Assembly: GCA_020284085.1 (NCBI GenBank)
Contig: JACEVL010000341.1
Coordinates: 859,377 to 923,376 of the forward strand
Reading direction: 5' to 3'
Source of the DNA: Aporrectodea caliginosa
Lineage: Eukaryota > Annelida > Clitellata > Crassiclitellata > Lumbricidae
DNA: 64,000 bases
The notes under the pieces were generated by a model that searched no databases, was not told the origin of the DNA, and saw only the letters and a list, made by a program, of their open reading frames with translations. Positions 22,001 through 31,094 of this stretch are shown in pieces (the first letter of the stretch is position 1; each line of letters opens with the position of its first letter). The translations under genes and the position numbers were made by a program.

Positions 22001-25000
22001 GTTACTGAAATAGAAAAATGTGGAGACAGACTGCTATCAGTGAGAATACAGGCACACCCAGTCGACATCGTAATCATACAGGTATACATGCCAACATCAA
22101 ACTATGAGGAAGAGGAAGTAGATAAAATGTATGAAGGTAAAGACTGGAAAACACAAAAGGAAAAGACTACACAATCATTATGGGAGACTGGAATGCTTCG
22201 GTAGGGGAAGGGGAGGAGGAAGGCTATATTGGAAAATATGGACTGGGCAAAAGGAACGAAAGAGGACAGAAGCTAGTGGAGTTCTGCAAGAGACAAAATA
22301 TGGTGGTAACAAACACTTGGTACAAGCAAGAAAAACGACGGAGATATACGTGGAAGGCACCCGGAGATAGGGCACGCTATCAGATGGATTACATCTTGAC
22401 CAAACAACAATACAGAAATAGTGTGAAAAACGCGAAAACACTCCCTGGAGCGGATGCAGATACAGATCATAACTTGGTAGCAATGACCGTTCACCTGCAA
22501 TTAAAGTTCATTAGGATGAATAAGAAAAAGGTAAACAAATGGAATAAGGAGAAGTTGAAGACAAAGAGTAAGGAACTGGCAGAAAACATAGAAGAGAACA
22601 TCAGAGAGATGGAAACGGCCACAACTGAGGAAAGATGGAGAGGACTAAAGGAGACAATCACACGAGAAGCGATGAGGACGGTGGGGCAACAACAAGGGCA
22701 GACGCCACGGAAACCATGGATAACGGAGGACATGCTAGAAGAAATGGAGGAAAGAAGGAAGTGGAAACACCAGAATACAGAAGAAGCCAGGAAAGAATAC
22801 AGAAGAATAAACAACAAATTGAGAAGAACAACGAGGAAAGCAAGAGAAAAATGGTGGGAGGAGAAATGTGAAGAACTGGAAGAACTGCAGGCGAAGGGAA
22901 GATACGACCAAGTATATGAAAAAGTGAGGAAGATGACAAAGAAACCAACAAGGGAAGGAGGAATAGCAGTGGAGGATAAGGAAGGTAAGATGCTGCAGGA
23001 TCCAGGAGAAATTCGAAATCGATGGAAAGAATATGTAGAAGAACTATACCAGAGTCAGGAAAAACCGAAAAACCTGAATGATGGACCGTACATGGGGACA
23101 GGGGAAGATATAGGGCCTGAGGTGTTAAAAGATGAGGTATTGGCAGCAATCAGTGACATGAAAAACAACAAAGCAGAAGGGGCAGATAACATCCCAGCCG
23201 AAATCCTAAAAAATCTAGGAGAAAAAGCAACAGGAGAATTAATAAGATTATGCCAAGACATATATAACACTGGGAAATGGCCCGAAGACTTTCTAAAGAC
23301 CATCATGATACCCATAAAGAAGAAGAACAATGCAACAGCTTGTAAGGATTACAGAACAATCAGCTTACTGCCACACGCAGCCAAGATTATGCTAAAGATA
23401 ATAACAAAAAGAATACAGGCAAAGGTAGAATCTGACAAAGGATTAGGAGAAGATCAATTTGGGTTCAGAAAGGGTCGGGGTACAAGAGACGCCATCGGAT
23501 CACTGAGGGTCCTGACAGAAAGAAGTCTAGAGTATGGACAAGAGGTTTACATCTGTTTTGTGGACTATGAAAAGGCATTTGACAGGGTAGATTGGAGAAA
23601 ACTGATGACTGCACTGAGACGAAGAGGAATCGACTGGAAAGATAGGAGGCTTATAGGGAACCTCTATATGAATCAGAAAGTAAAGATAAGAATAGATGGA
23701 GAATGCTCAGAGGAAGGAGAAATTGGAAGGGGAGTGAGACAAGGATGTCCTCTGTCACCACTCCTCTTTAACATATATATAGAGGAGCTAATACAGGAGG
23801 CAATGGAGGAGATAGAGGAAGGAGTAAAGGTAGGAGGAAGACTTATAAAAGCCTTACGATTTGCTGACGATCAAGCAATGCTGGCGACGACACAGGCAGG
23901 GCTGCAGAAGATGATGGACAAATTAAATATGACCTCAAAGACATACAACATGAAAATCAACATTGGAAAGACAAAGAGTATGAGGATAAGCCGAGAGGAG
24001 GGGAGGTAACAGAGAAAATAAGAATCAACGATGAGGAGGTGGAACAGGTTAAGAGCTTTTGTTACTTGGGAAGCATGATAACACCAGATGCAAGGTGTCA
24101 AAGCGATGTGAAACGAAGAATAGCACTTGGAAAATATGCATTCACGAAAAGAGGAGAATTGTTGAGAGGAGGGCTAAATAAAAGCCTAAAGAAAAGACTG
24201 GTCAAAACACTGGTATGGAGTGTAGCACTATATGGGTCAGAGACCTGGACCATCAGGAAAGAAGAGTTTAAGAAATTAGAAGCTTTTGAGATGTGGATCT
24301 GGAGAAGGATGGAAAAAGTGAGCTGGACTGAGCATATAACGAATGACGAGGTGCTACAAATGGTTGATGAAAAACGATCGCTAATAGCAACAATAAGGGA
24401 AAGACAGAAGAACTGGGTAGGGCACGTACTACGAGGAGACTCCCTTCTTAAAGAAATCATAGAAGGGAGAATGGAAGGGAAAAGAGGGAGGGGAAGACCG
24501 AGGCAGATGATGCTGGGGTGGATGGCCGACGGATACAGCAAATTAAAGGAAAAGGCACAGCACAGAGAAGAGTGGCGTCATTGGAAGTTGAAACCTGCCG
24601 AAGGGCAGAGAACTTAAAGAAGAAAGACTTCTATATAACTTAGAGAAATGTCATTAAAAGAAAACAGTTCAGCAGTTAGCAAGCTACATTGTATGTTCAG
24701 ATGATCATTCAGCTTGCGAACATGCGATGAGACCAAACAACAAGTCCCCAGTAAGTGTTGATCGATGACTCCACGTGTTCGGAGTTGCTGCACGGAGAAG
24801 CTTCGAAGACGTCACAGGATGGCGGTCGTTACCAGTTTATATCAGGCCTACGTCTCGATCATTACACTAACCAGCTTCAAAAATGTACCACAAAGTTCCA
24901 GATAGACCTACTTACTGCGCAGATCATTCAGTCGATGACATAAATTTACGCCCTTCATTTGGCAATTGTGAACTGTTCAATGTCCTTTCCTCCTCTCTAC

Positions 25001-27577
25001 GTGTTACCATTCTTTCTGGATCTCTTCCTACATCTTTCTCCTTCCTCAAAACCTTCTTCTCTCTAGAGCAGTGTTTCTTAACCAGTGTTCGACCGAACCC
25101 CTGGGGTTCGGTGAGCCAGTGCCAGGGGTTCGGCAGAGGTCCTCTGAAATATATAGCCTACATATTCAGGGTCAGTGAGTGTGAGTGAAAAATCATTTGC
25201 TATTTTATTTTTATTTTTCGACTTTTATTTAATAAATTTTGTTTGAAATAGATTGCCTACCAGTCCCTACCTTATGAAATTTAAAGCTGTTCATCCTGTT
25301 AACCTTCGTTATGTCTTACTGCACCTCCTGATAAATAATTAACACCGGCAGCAATATCCAGCATGGATGCGGCAGCCTTTCAGCTTCGATATTGCTACAG
25401 CAAATGTGAACGATCCATACCTGGACGATCTTATCGAACTTCAGCAGAGCCACATTCAACAATTGCTCTTTGGTACAACAACACTCTCAAGATTTTGGTG
25501 CCGCCAAATGGAAGGATATCCTCGCATTGCTAAAGCTGCCCTTGAAATCCCCACACCGTTTGTCACATCATATCTCTGTGAGCAAGGATTCTCAAAATTG
25601 GTGGAGATTAAATCCAAGAAAAGAAGCAGGCTTCATTGCGAAAATGACATGAGAGTGAGTCTTTCCAAAACAGAGCCATGCATTTCTCACATTGTTTCCA
25701 AACGGCAACAACAAAAGACACATTAAAATGCAATTGATAGTGTTGGTACGGTTAGTTAGGCTAACTGTTAGTAGTTCATGTATTGAATGTATTAATATTG
25801 TATCACATTTTGGTACAATTTCCTTTTGTTCCCATTAGTTAAAAAATTATTGTTCAAACTTGAGGGGTTCGGTGAGTGGTCATGGATTTCTCTTGGGGTT
25901 CGGCTCCCTTGAAAAGGTTAAGAACCACTGCTCTAGAGGTTATCGCACTGGGAGCGCTACTGAATGGCCGGTGCTTGCAGCGGCGCTATACAAATTAGTA
26001 AATACAACAAATACAAAAGCTAGATAATGTTATCAGGTATCAACCATGCCAGAACTACGATCAGAAAGACACATTTTCAGCTTACTACAACGCCCAACTT
26101 ACTAAATATTTCAGATAGACATGTTCAGTGCCTTGAGATTTCCTTGAAAGGTGATATTAAAATGTATTGTATTGTATTGTATTTGATCATTTATAAAGCG
26201 CTTCTCATAGCATAAGCTTTCAGAAGCGATCCCAGTGCGAGGTACTCCGAGGAGAAAGGAAGGTTTTAAGGTGAGAGAAAGAGGTAGAGATGCTACTAGA
26301 GAGGATTGTAGAGCGTAGAGAAGGAGGAAGTCGATTCCATAGAGAGGGACCTATGCACACAAAGGACCTGCATTGAGCCATTGTATTGTATTGTATTGTT
26401 TTGTATTTGAACACTTGTTATAGCGCCCCTACCAGATTTTCCATTCAGAGGCGCTCCCGACTACTGCGCGAACGCTGAATCGGCGTTTCACGCCGAAGCG
26501 CATGAGCAATTGCGAGTGAAGGACTTGCCCAGGGTCCCTACGCGGCGACTTTGAAGTGGATTCGAACCCGCAACCCTTCAGCTGCAAGGCACCGAACATA
26601 CCCCAAAACCACCGCGCCCCAGTTGTATTGTGATGTGTTGTATTGTGTGTTGTATTGTACTCCACGTTTATAATGCGACCGAGCCACCCGCAGTAAAGAT
26701 CCGAGAAATTAATCTCATTGTGGTCCTAACACGGGGAACAAAAAGGTCAAGTCGGTCAGAGGATCTGAGAGGACGCTTTGACGTGGCAGAGAGGGGGCGG
26801 AGAATTTAGTGACAAAGATATTTTGGAGCAAAGCCCAGTTGAGATTTGAGCATGAGAATGAGTACTTTGAATTGGATGCGCACAGAGAGAGGAAGCCAAT
26901 GAAGTAGTTCAGCCATAAATGTAGAGATGTGAGAGAATCGAGGGAGGCGAGCTATCCAGTCTTATAGCAGCATTCAGTACAGATTGAAGAGGAGATAGAC
27001 GAACCTTGGGTAAGCCAACAAGGAGAGAATTACAATAGTCAATTCCGAGAAGAGACAAAAGCATGGACAATTGAGGTGAAGGTAAGTAAGAAGAGCGGGT
27101 AAGCTTGGATATGTGTTCAGTGAAGGTAAGAGAGCTGTATAGGGTGACACCCAAGTCATGGACACTAGATCAGAATGTGAAATGCGGAAACTTTTCAGAG
27201 AGCGAGTTGTAGTCAAGTTTCAGGAGTTGCTGTGGTGTAACAAACCAAATAAGTTGGGTTTTGGAGGAATTTAAGGAGAGGCGATTAAGGTATATAATAT
27301 GAATGTATGAAATTTAGTATACGTATGGATGTACATACGTGTGTATGCATGTGTGTATGCATTTTTTCCAGACGGTCAAACGGTGAGGTATGATGTCCGA
27401 CGAGGATGTAAACCTATCGCAGAGGTCCAGAATGACTCATTAGTGATCGACGACCACTTCTCTGATAAAAAACGTTGCTTCGATTCCTACGCCATGTCAA
27501 ATGATGAACGTTGTGTGTTTTCCTGCAATACAGATCTGTGTAACAACTGGATAATGCCACCTTTCACTTGGGTTTAG
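14870..27577 (+). CDS. Secreted Ly6/three-finger-domain protein, three exons
   Basis: Exon 1 (14870-14930) encodes a 20-residue signal peptide (MLRFISVLSFTLLVLLAAAF) and ends at GTAAGT. Exon 2 (21665-21787) follows a TTTTGAAG acceptor and reads IERFDCDSTEESQYCFLG then CEEKSACLVETRRQIW, ending at GTATGT. Exon 3 (27372-27577) follows TTTTTTCCAG and ends with ERCVFSCNTDLCNNW, the Ly6/uPAR-type finish. All junctions are phase 1 and give one 129-codon frame. The mature chain has nine cysteines; the usual ten-cysteine pattern would have Cys where FDC is preceded by Arg (CGT against TGT), so one bridge partner seems lost. There is no hydrophobic GPI tail, so it is probably secreted. Introns of 6.7 and 5.6 kb hold foldback, hAT, LINE and SINE insertions. 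Ligand and role are unknown. Confidence 0.8.
15130..15251 (+). mobile_element. L2-like LINE 3' fragment, left part (split by the foldback element)
   Basis: The + strand reads SSTSIRARRGFSVVAPSLRN up to NLL. It resumes at 18602 with KIRSVPLIADSIAFSRTSKT and the 3' hairpin AGCGCCTCTGAGAGG...GCGCTGTGCAA (18690-18770). Joining both parts restores the usual SVVAPSLWNxLP..LR order of LINE ends, so this fragment is the target of the foldback insertion. Confidence 0.75.
16649..17324 (+). CDS. GCDSTS/GIGK-type protein with Cys-rich C-terminus carried by the foldback element
   Basis: The frame is open from about 16649; the first ATG is at 16701. It contains LFAHAFSGCDSTSGIYGVGK followed by KSVFQKVVNGD, then LPPTPSATNLHARRAYLQVM, DMDPTEWGWIIQDGK and PAPDQLLKMIRCSCSARC. 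It ends in a cysteine cluster (CSCKRHGLECTTACGQCQHG). By memory this matches a family of uncharacterised proteins common in marine invertebrate genomes. The GCD..x..GIGK block resembles the helix-two-turn-helix of XPG/FEN1 nucleases (inference). The N-terminal part of the family is missing. From about 16858 the gene runs into the right arm, and an inverted partial copy (16637-16269) lies in the left arm with a deletion removing part of the Cys cluster. Either a captured host gene or a relic of the element's own gene. Confidence 0.55.
17584..17905 (-). mobile_element. CR1-like LINE 3' UTR inserted in the foldback right arm
   Basis: (TCAA)n at 17592-17616 is the tail read on the - strand. The body holds the hairpin AGCGGGACTTCAGTCCCTTC, also seen in the CR1-like ends at 44807, 46284 and (on -) 63440. 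The sister arm reads straight from AAAATATTATATTTGACAC without this block, so the insertion boundaries are defined to within a few bases. Confidence 0.85.
18602..18775 (+). mobile_element. L2-like LINE 3' fragment, right part
   Basis: This is the continuation of the LINE broken at 15251: RSVPLIADSIAFSRTSKTSF, then the GCGCCTCTGAGAGGCTC hairpin and a TTACATTACATTACA tail. Confidence 0.75.
18912..19042. repeat. (AAC)n/(AAT)n microsatellite
   Basis: CAACAACAACAGCAACAG passes into ATAATAATAATAAT over 130 bp. No coding sense is seen. Confidence 0.9.
19055..19420. mobile_element. 366-bp MITE with 24-bp inverted ends
   Basis: CCGGTATCACGAAATAGAGT at the left mirrors ACTCTATTTCGTGACACCGG at the right. 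Inside, GAGTATCCGGGGGGGATA-like blocks repeat. No target duplication is obvious, so the superfamily cannot be given. Confidence 0.75.
19608..21010. mobile_element. 1.4-kb non-autonomous hAT element, 8-bp TSD ATAGCGTA
   Basis: The terminal repeats are CAGGGCCGGCCTTAG and CTAAGGCCGGCCCTG. The exact 8-bp duplication ATAGCGTA lies at 19600-19607 and 21011-21018, as expected for hAT. Sub-terminal AAATGGCGCCCC blocks occur near both ends. The interior is AT-rich, has no transposase, and contains a 42-bp tandem duplication at 20338-20420. It lies in intron 1 of the Ly6-like gene. Confidence 0.9.
21285..21400 (-). mobile_element. tRNA-derived SINE, family 2 (intron 1)
   Basis: On the - strand GGACGCGGGCTCAATCCCCG (B-box) is followed by GCTATCC, CTCAGCCTTCCACTCC and GCAGTAGGACGG. 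This is the same order as at 685-800 on the + strand. Confidence 0.55.
21945..24650 (+). pseudogene. RTE-like LINE: endonuclease and reverse transcriptase (frameshifted)
   Basis: The sequence starts inside the AP-type endonuclease (VDIVIIQVYMPTSNYEEEE). After a frame change near 22150 it runs as one 609-codon frame with IIMGDWNASVGEG, RRYTWKAPGDRARYQMDYIL and GADADTDHNL. The RT follows with FGFRKGRGTRDAI, VDYEKAFDRVDW (about residue 462), GVRQGCPLSPLLFN and ALRFADDQAM (about 561). A second change near 24005 leads to YLGSMITPDARCQSDVKRRI and ALYGSETWTIRKE, ending about 24617. This order fits the RTE/BovB clade. It is 5'-truncated, has two frame breaks, and lies in sense in intron 2 of the Ly6-like gene. 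Its purine-rich codons (AGA, GGA) differ from its neighbours. Confidence 0.85.
24955..25060 (+). mobile_element. L2-like LINE 3' end, left part (split by hAT)
   Basis: Reads SLRVTILSGSLPTSFSFLKT FFSLE and continues after the hAT element at 25939 with VIALGALLNGRCLQRRY, the hairpin GGGAGCGCTAC...CAGCGGCGCTATACAA and an AATACAA tail. Removing the hAT element restores the gene end. Confidence 0.8.
25069..25930. mobile_element. hAT (Charlie-type) element, 8-bp TSD CTCTAGAG
   Basis: The ends CAGTGTTTCTTAACC and GGTTAAGAACCACTG are hAT-type inverted repeats. The exact duplication CTCTAGAG flanks them (25061-25068 and 25931-25938). Sub-terminal CCCCTGGGGTTCGGTGAG copies occur near both ends. The element is internally deleted and keeps only the 3' part of a transposase frame (25367-25726). 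It sits in a LINE end inside intron 2. Confidence 0.95.
25367..25726 (+). pseudogene. hAT transposase C-terminal dimerisation domain
   Basis: The frame reads FWCRQMEGYPRIAKAALEIP then TPFVTSYLCEQGFSKLVEIK, KSKKRSRLHCENDMRVSLSK and ISHIVSKRQQQKTH. This is the ZBED/FAM200-like hAT end with the conserved YP.(I/L)A..AL, T.YLCE.GFS and RL..E.D.R motifs. The DDE catalytic part and BED finger are absent, so it cannot transpose by itself. About 119 codons remain. Confidence 0.9.
26165..27290 (-). mobile_element. L2-like LINE 3' region, antisense in intron 2, split by a SINE
   Basis: On the - strand, from 27290 the frame pieces read LGVTLYSSLTFTEHISKLTR and YCNSLLVGLPKVRLSPLQSV, then a degenerate SDRLDLFVPRVRTTM region. 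After the SINE, CRSFVCIGPSLWNRLPPSLR and the hairpin with TTTATAAAGCGCTTCTC follow. The TGTAT tail lies at 26165-26185. Several frame changes make it non-coding. Confidence 0.8.
26378..26660 (-). mobile_element. tRNA-derived SINE (family 1) nested in the LINE
   Basis: On the - strand the head GGGGCGCGGTGG is followed by GGGTTGCGGGTTCGAATCCA, GGGCAAGTCCTTCACTCGCA and the 3' hairpin GGAGCGCCTCTGAATGG...AGGGGCGCTATAACA, with a TACAA-type tail at 26378-26408. It is nearly the same as the copy at 11844-12085, except for the tail motif. Confidence 0.85.
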
Positions 27578-27621
27578 CGATTCTATACATTCAGTGGCAC
27601 AAAGTTAACAAACAATGGAGA

Positions 27622-27627
27622 AATAAA
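27622..27627 (+). terminator. Poly(A) signal of the Ly6-like gene
   Basis: AATAAA lies 45 bp after the stop at 27575-27577, the only canonical signal close downstream. Confidence 0.75.
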
Positions 27628-27774
27628 GAGTAGCACAGTATTTTGTTTAAGGTTCATTTATTATCTTTTGGCTTAAAATTGTATTACACTAAAGCTGCAC
27701 CAACTCCATCTTTAATTCTTCTTCCAAACTGTTAATTTTCACCCTTCAATGGTATTAAAGTTGAGCAATTCCTT

Positions 27775-28740
27775 TGTAATGTAATGTAATGTAACAAAAC
27801 ATTTATAAAGCGCCACTTAACAGTCTCTCAGAAGCGCTCAACACGTGGCCATCAAACAGCTGAAAAAATGCGTCTTTAATAGTTTAAAGAAAACCATATA
27901 GTCGCGTGCAGCACGCACAGACGGCGGAAGTGCGTTCCAGATCCGTGGCGCCACAATCGAGAATTATATTCAAGTTGCTATCTTCAGCTCCAATAAAGAC
28001 TGCACACTGTGCGGTATCTGATGAATCTGTACTCTCATCCAGAGCAATTGAAAATACTTGGAAGCTTGTCATTTGAAGTAATTGGGCCTGGACATCATCT
28101 CTTAAACCTCTAAGTAGACTGTAACCCTGCTGACAACTGTATTGGCAGATAGGCTCACACCTTCCAAAACCTTCCTCTTGTCAGGACTTAAAATTTCGCA
28201 AGCTTCCAGAAGACATTCTTTTATAAATTGAAGAATTGGCAATCATTTCGCTTATTACAAAACTTGCTCGTACCGACTCGTCGCTACTTTTATCGAATAT
28301 TATTAAACATAACCTATTATCTGCTGAGCAAATCCAGCTTTAAGTTGCTGGACTCGCTGATGTGTAGGCTATTAATTATAATACTACTGGATTGATAAAG
28401 CTTCGGCTATTGGTCTATGGCCGACGGCGAATCACACGTGGCTTCCGGTCAGGGCAGCGAGGCTTTGTTTGGCCTGATCTCGAGCTGCCCCAGGGAATCC
28501 TGGGATTTGCCCCAATGAATCCTGGGATTTGCCTCCAAAGAAGCCTGAGATTGCCCTGACTGAGCAATAATCCGAACTTTCAGAGCCCATTAGCTATCCA
28601 GTAGCTCTTCCGCCGTCTGTGCGTGCTGCACGCGGCTATATGGTTTTCTCTACGCATTTTTTCAGTTGTTGATGGCCACGTGTTGAGCGCTTCTGAGATA
28701 CTCTTAAGTGGCGCTTTATAAATGTTTTGTTACGTTACGT
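27775..28740. repeat. Inverted pair of LINE 3' ends around a hAT transposase fragment
   Basis: 27790-27940 and 28605-28735 are inverted copies of one LINE 3' end (GTGCTGCACGC, GGCCACGTGTTGAGCGCTTC, GTGGCGCTTTATAAATGTTT), each with a TGTAAT- or GTTACGTTAC-type tail on its outer side. The 660-bp spacer holds a hAT gene fragment and a three-fold GGGAATCCTGGGATTTGCC repeat (28495-28555). Confidence 0.75.
27950..28325 (-). pseudogene. hAT transposase fragment (DESTD region)
   Basis: On the - strand the pieces read SSDESVRASFVISEMIANS and SLRGLRDDVQAQLLQMTSF, with QVFSIALDESTDSSDTAQCA then VFIGAEDSNLNI. FS.ALDESTD..DTAQ..(I/V)FI is the block around the first catalytic Asp in GTF2IRD2/ZBED-like hAT transposases. 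Frame changes near 28150 and 28210 break it. About 120 codons are visible. Confidence 0.8.
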
Positions 28741-28804
28741 ATGGAAGGGCCGAACACCTAGGTGAGTATCTCTTACTTCCGCTTCCGTCCTTCATGCTAA
28801 CTGA

Positions 28805-30148
28805 TGTGGTGGTTCTTCTGGTGGCGGCGATGACGAGGTCATACGGGTTCCAGCGTACTTCGATAATCGGGGTCGCCAGCTGTGCAGGGAAACCTTCATG
28901 AGAGGCTGGTCCACCTCTAGGGACAGAGGGTTCAATCCTTCCATGGGGAGGGGTTTTTCTAGTGTGCATGACGTCACGACCTAGTTCAAGGAGGAGCGAG
29001 GCCACCTGTTTATCCTCCAAAGGGACCACTTCATCTACCAGGAAGCCTCGAGTGGTGCCCGGAGCTCCGGGGAGGGAGCCGACGGTCGTGCTCAACGACC
29101 CATCTGGGTTCTGTTTTACCCTTTGCACAGACTTAAAAGGAACATTAAATGGATCTATCTCCCTCTCTATTTGGACTGGCCTCCCTTGCTCCCTCTCAAC
29201 TAGGCTGCTGGGACTTTCTGTTAACCCCTCCCGATCAGGTAACGAATCCCAGGCTCTTGGCTTACTTACTTGACGTGTATCAGATGAATAATTAATTGAA
29301 TAAAACGGTTTGCTGATTTGTCTTTCCATATTGTATTAAATGCAATTATATCTTCAATAATCAAATAACAGAACATAAAATGGACACTTCTTTAGCCCAC
29401 AAATAAAATCTTATCTACAGCTTTAATTGTCAGTCAATAGCAGCTCAGAATCAATGCAATGACAGTTATAGGCCATTTAGTCTAGCCTATCGATGGACTA
29501 AACCTAGTTTATCTCAATTATCACTTCTAAAGCGGATCTCAGCTTAATCAAAGTTAAGGCCAGTATTCCCCAACTCTATACCACGTTTTACCAGGGTCTA
29601 TATTACCAAATTAACTCCTAGTATTAATTTCTGCTAATTCCAAGGACCTAATCTTTCCCTCTTGGCAATGCTCTAAGATGGCGGACCACGCTTAGATCTA
29701 ACAGGCCTGGAAACCTTGCCCGAGATTCCACTTAAACTAATCGAATTGGCACTCCGTTCGGTAAGAAGAAACCATACATTACCACCGGAAAACAACTTAG
29801 TATCTCTTATCGTTCTATTTCACCAAAACAAGAGATAGATACGACTTAGGAACTCTTTTTACGGCCGATCTCCTTCCTCTCCTCCAACATCGCCATCTTC
29901 TTCTACTACACTGACGCCTGACCAGAGGGCGCCAGGTATCACCTTCGCTCCATCTGTCGAACTACAGGTTTATATAGCGCAATTACAAATGTTAAGTTAC
30001 CACTCACTGTTGCCATCTAGCGAATTAATTTGAATACTAGTAGGACAATATAATCAATAGATACCACGTAATACTTAATACAGGCCGAAATAGATTACAG
30101 ATAGATTGGCGCACAATAAATCAAGACGAAAACCTGATTTTCGTCACA
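28805..30148 (-). repeat. 3' LTR of the Ty3/gypsy element
   Basis: On the - strand the LTR starts TGTGACGAAAATCAGG at 30148, right after a purine-rich GAGGGTGGGGTAG tract (polypurine tract). It runs to a candidate CACA end at 28805. 28866-30000 is nearly identical to 37179-38430. The last 60 bp (28805-28865) differ from the other LTR, so the inner end is provisional. The first 150 codons of the element's upstream frame are duplicated here (29329-28866). Confidence 0.8.
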
Positions 30149-31094
30149 CTACCCCACCCTCAGGAAAAATTTCTACTCGTAGAGAAGAAATTTCGGAGAA
30201 CTTTTCTCCGGCTATTCTAATCTAAATGTAAGAAGCTCAATTGTACAAAGTCAGTATCCTATTACAGCGTAAATTCACAGTGCTTAGGAAACACCTAAGT
30301 CAAACACTCTAACAACTTAAATACATCAGTCAAAGAAAACAATCTCTTTAGAAATCACAAAAGACCACAACAGTTTCTGTATACCCAGGGAAAACGAAGT
30401 AAACACAGTAAGAACGAAGAATAATTGTCTTATTAAAAGATCTTCTCTATAATCCCTACTAAACTGAACGGTAACTACTACATAAAGTCTTTTGAACTTA
30501 TCATTAAAGTCTTTAGACTGAAACTTATAAAGGCACTCCCTCATTTAACCTTTACTTTTAACTCGAAATTCCCTTTCCTCAAAGACTAAACTAATTAGGT
30601 TAACAATCGAATTACCGACTTTAACTTAAGCAGGGCACCTTATGATTAATTACTTCCCAGCTAATCAAGTTGGTCCTCCTCCTCTACATGTCTCTTTATC
30701 TAGAAACCAGTTAAGCTAAGGGAACCTTCCTTTCATGGTGGGACAATGATCTCATTTCCTCCTCTGACTAATCATGTTACAAAAAGAAAGGACTAAGCCA
30801 AGTCTATTCCCTTGCAAACCTCCTCACTCAACAGTGTGATTACCAAATAAAGGATCGAACTCTGAAGTTTCTGTACAGTCCTTTTCACTAATGGAAACGT
30901 ACTCTAAAGATTTCTCAGAGTTTATCTACAGAGGAAACAATGCCATTGTCATCAGAGTTCAACAAAGTGAATCACCAAAAATAACAGAAATCACATATTA
31001 AAGTACTGACTTAAGTACATCATCATGTGTAAACCAGTACAGAGTAAAAGAAACATAAAACTATATACTATTATACATGACAAGTTTTAAGACA
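30149..31094 (-). other. 3' untranslated region of the gypsy element
   Basis: This is 946 bp between the pol stop and the polypurine tract. No env-like frame is seen: the longest frame (30326-30544) has no recognisable domain. A, T and short AAAG runs dominate. Confidence 0.6.

Noticed and set aside
22178..23330. Several long antisense frames opposite the RTE-like RT
   Set aside because: Shadows of the purine-rich RT frame; Leu/Ser/Pro-rich with no domain.
24000..24045. Programmed frameshift in the RTE-like LINE
   Set aside because: The break lies in the middle of the RT-to-C-terminal region where related LINEs have one continuous frame, and another break exists near 22150, so decay is the simpler reading.
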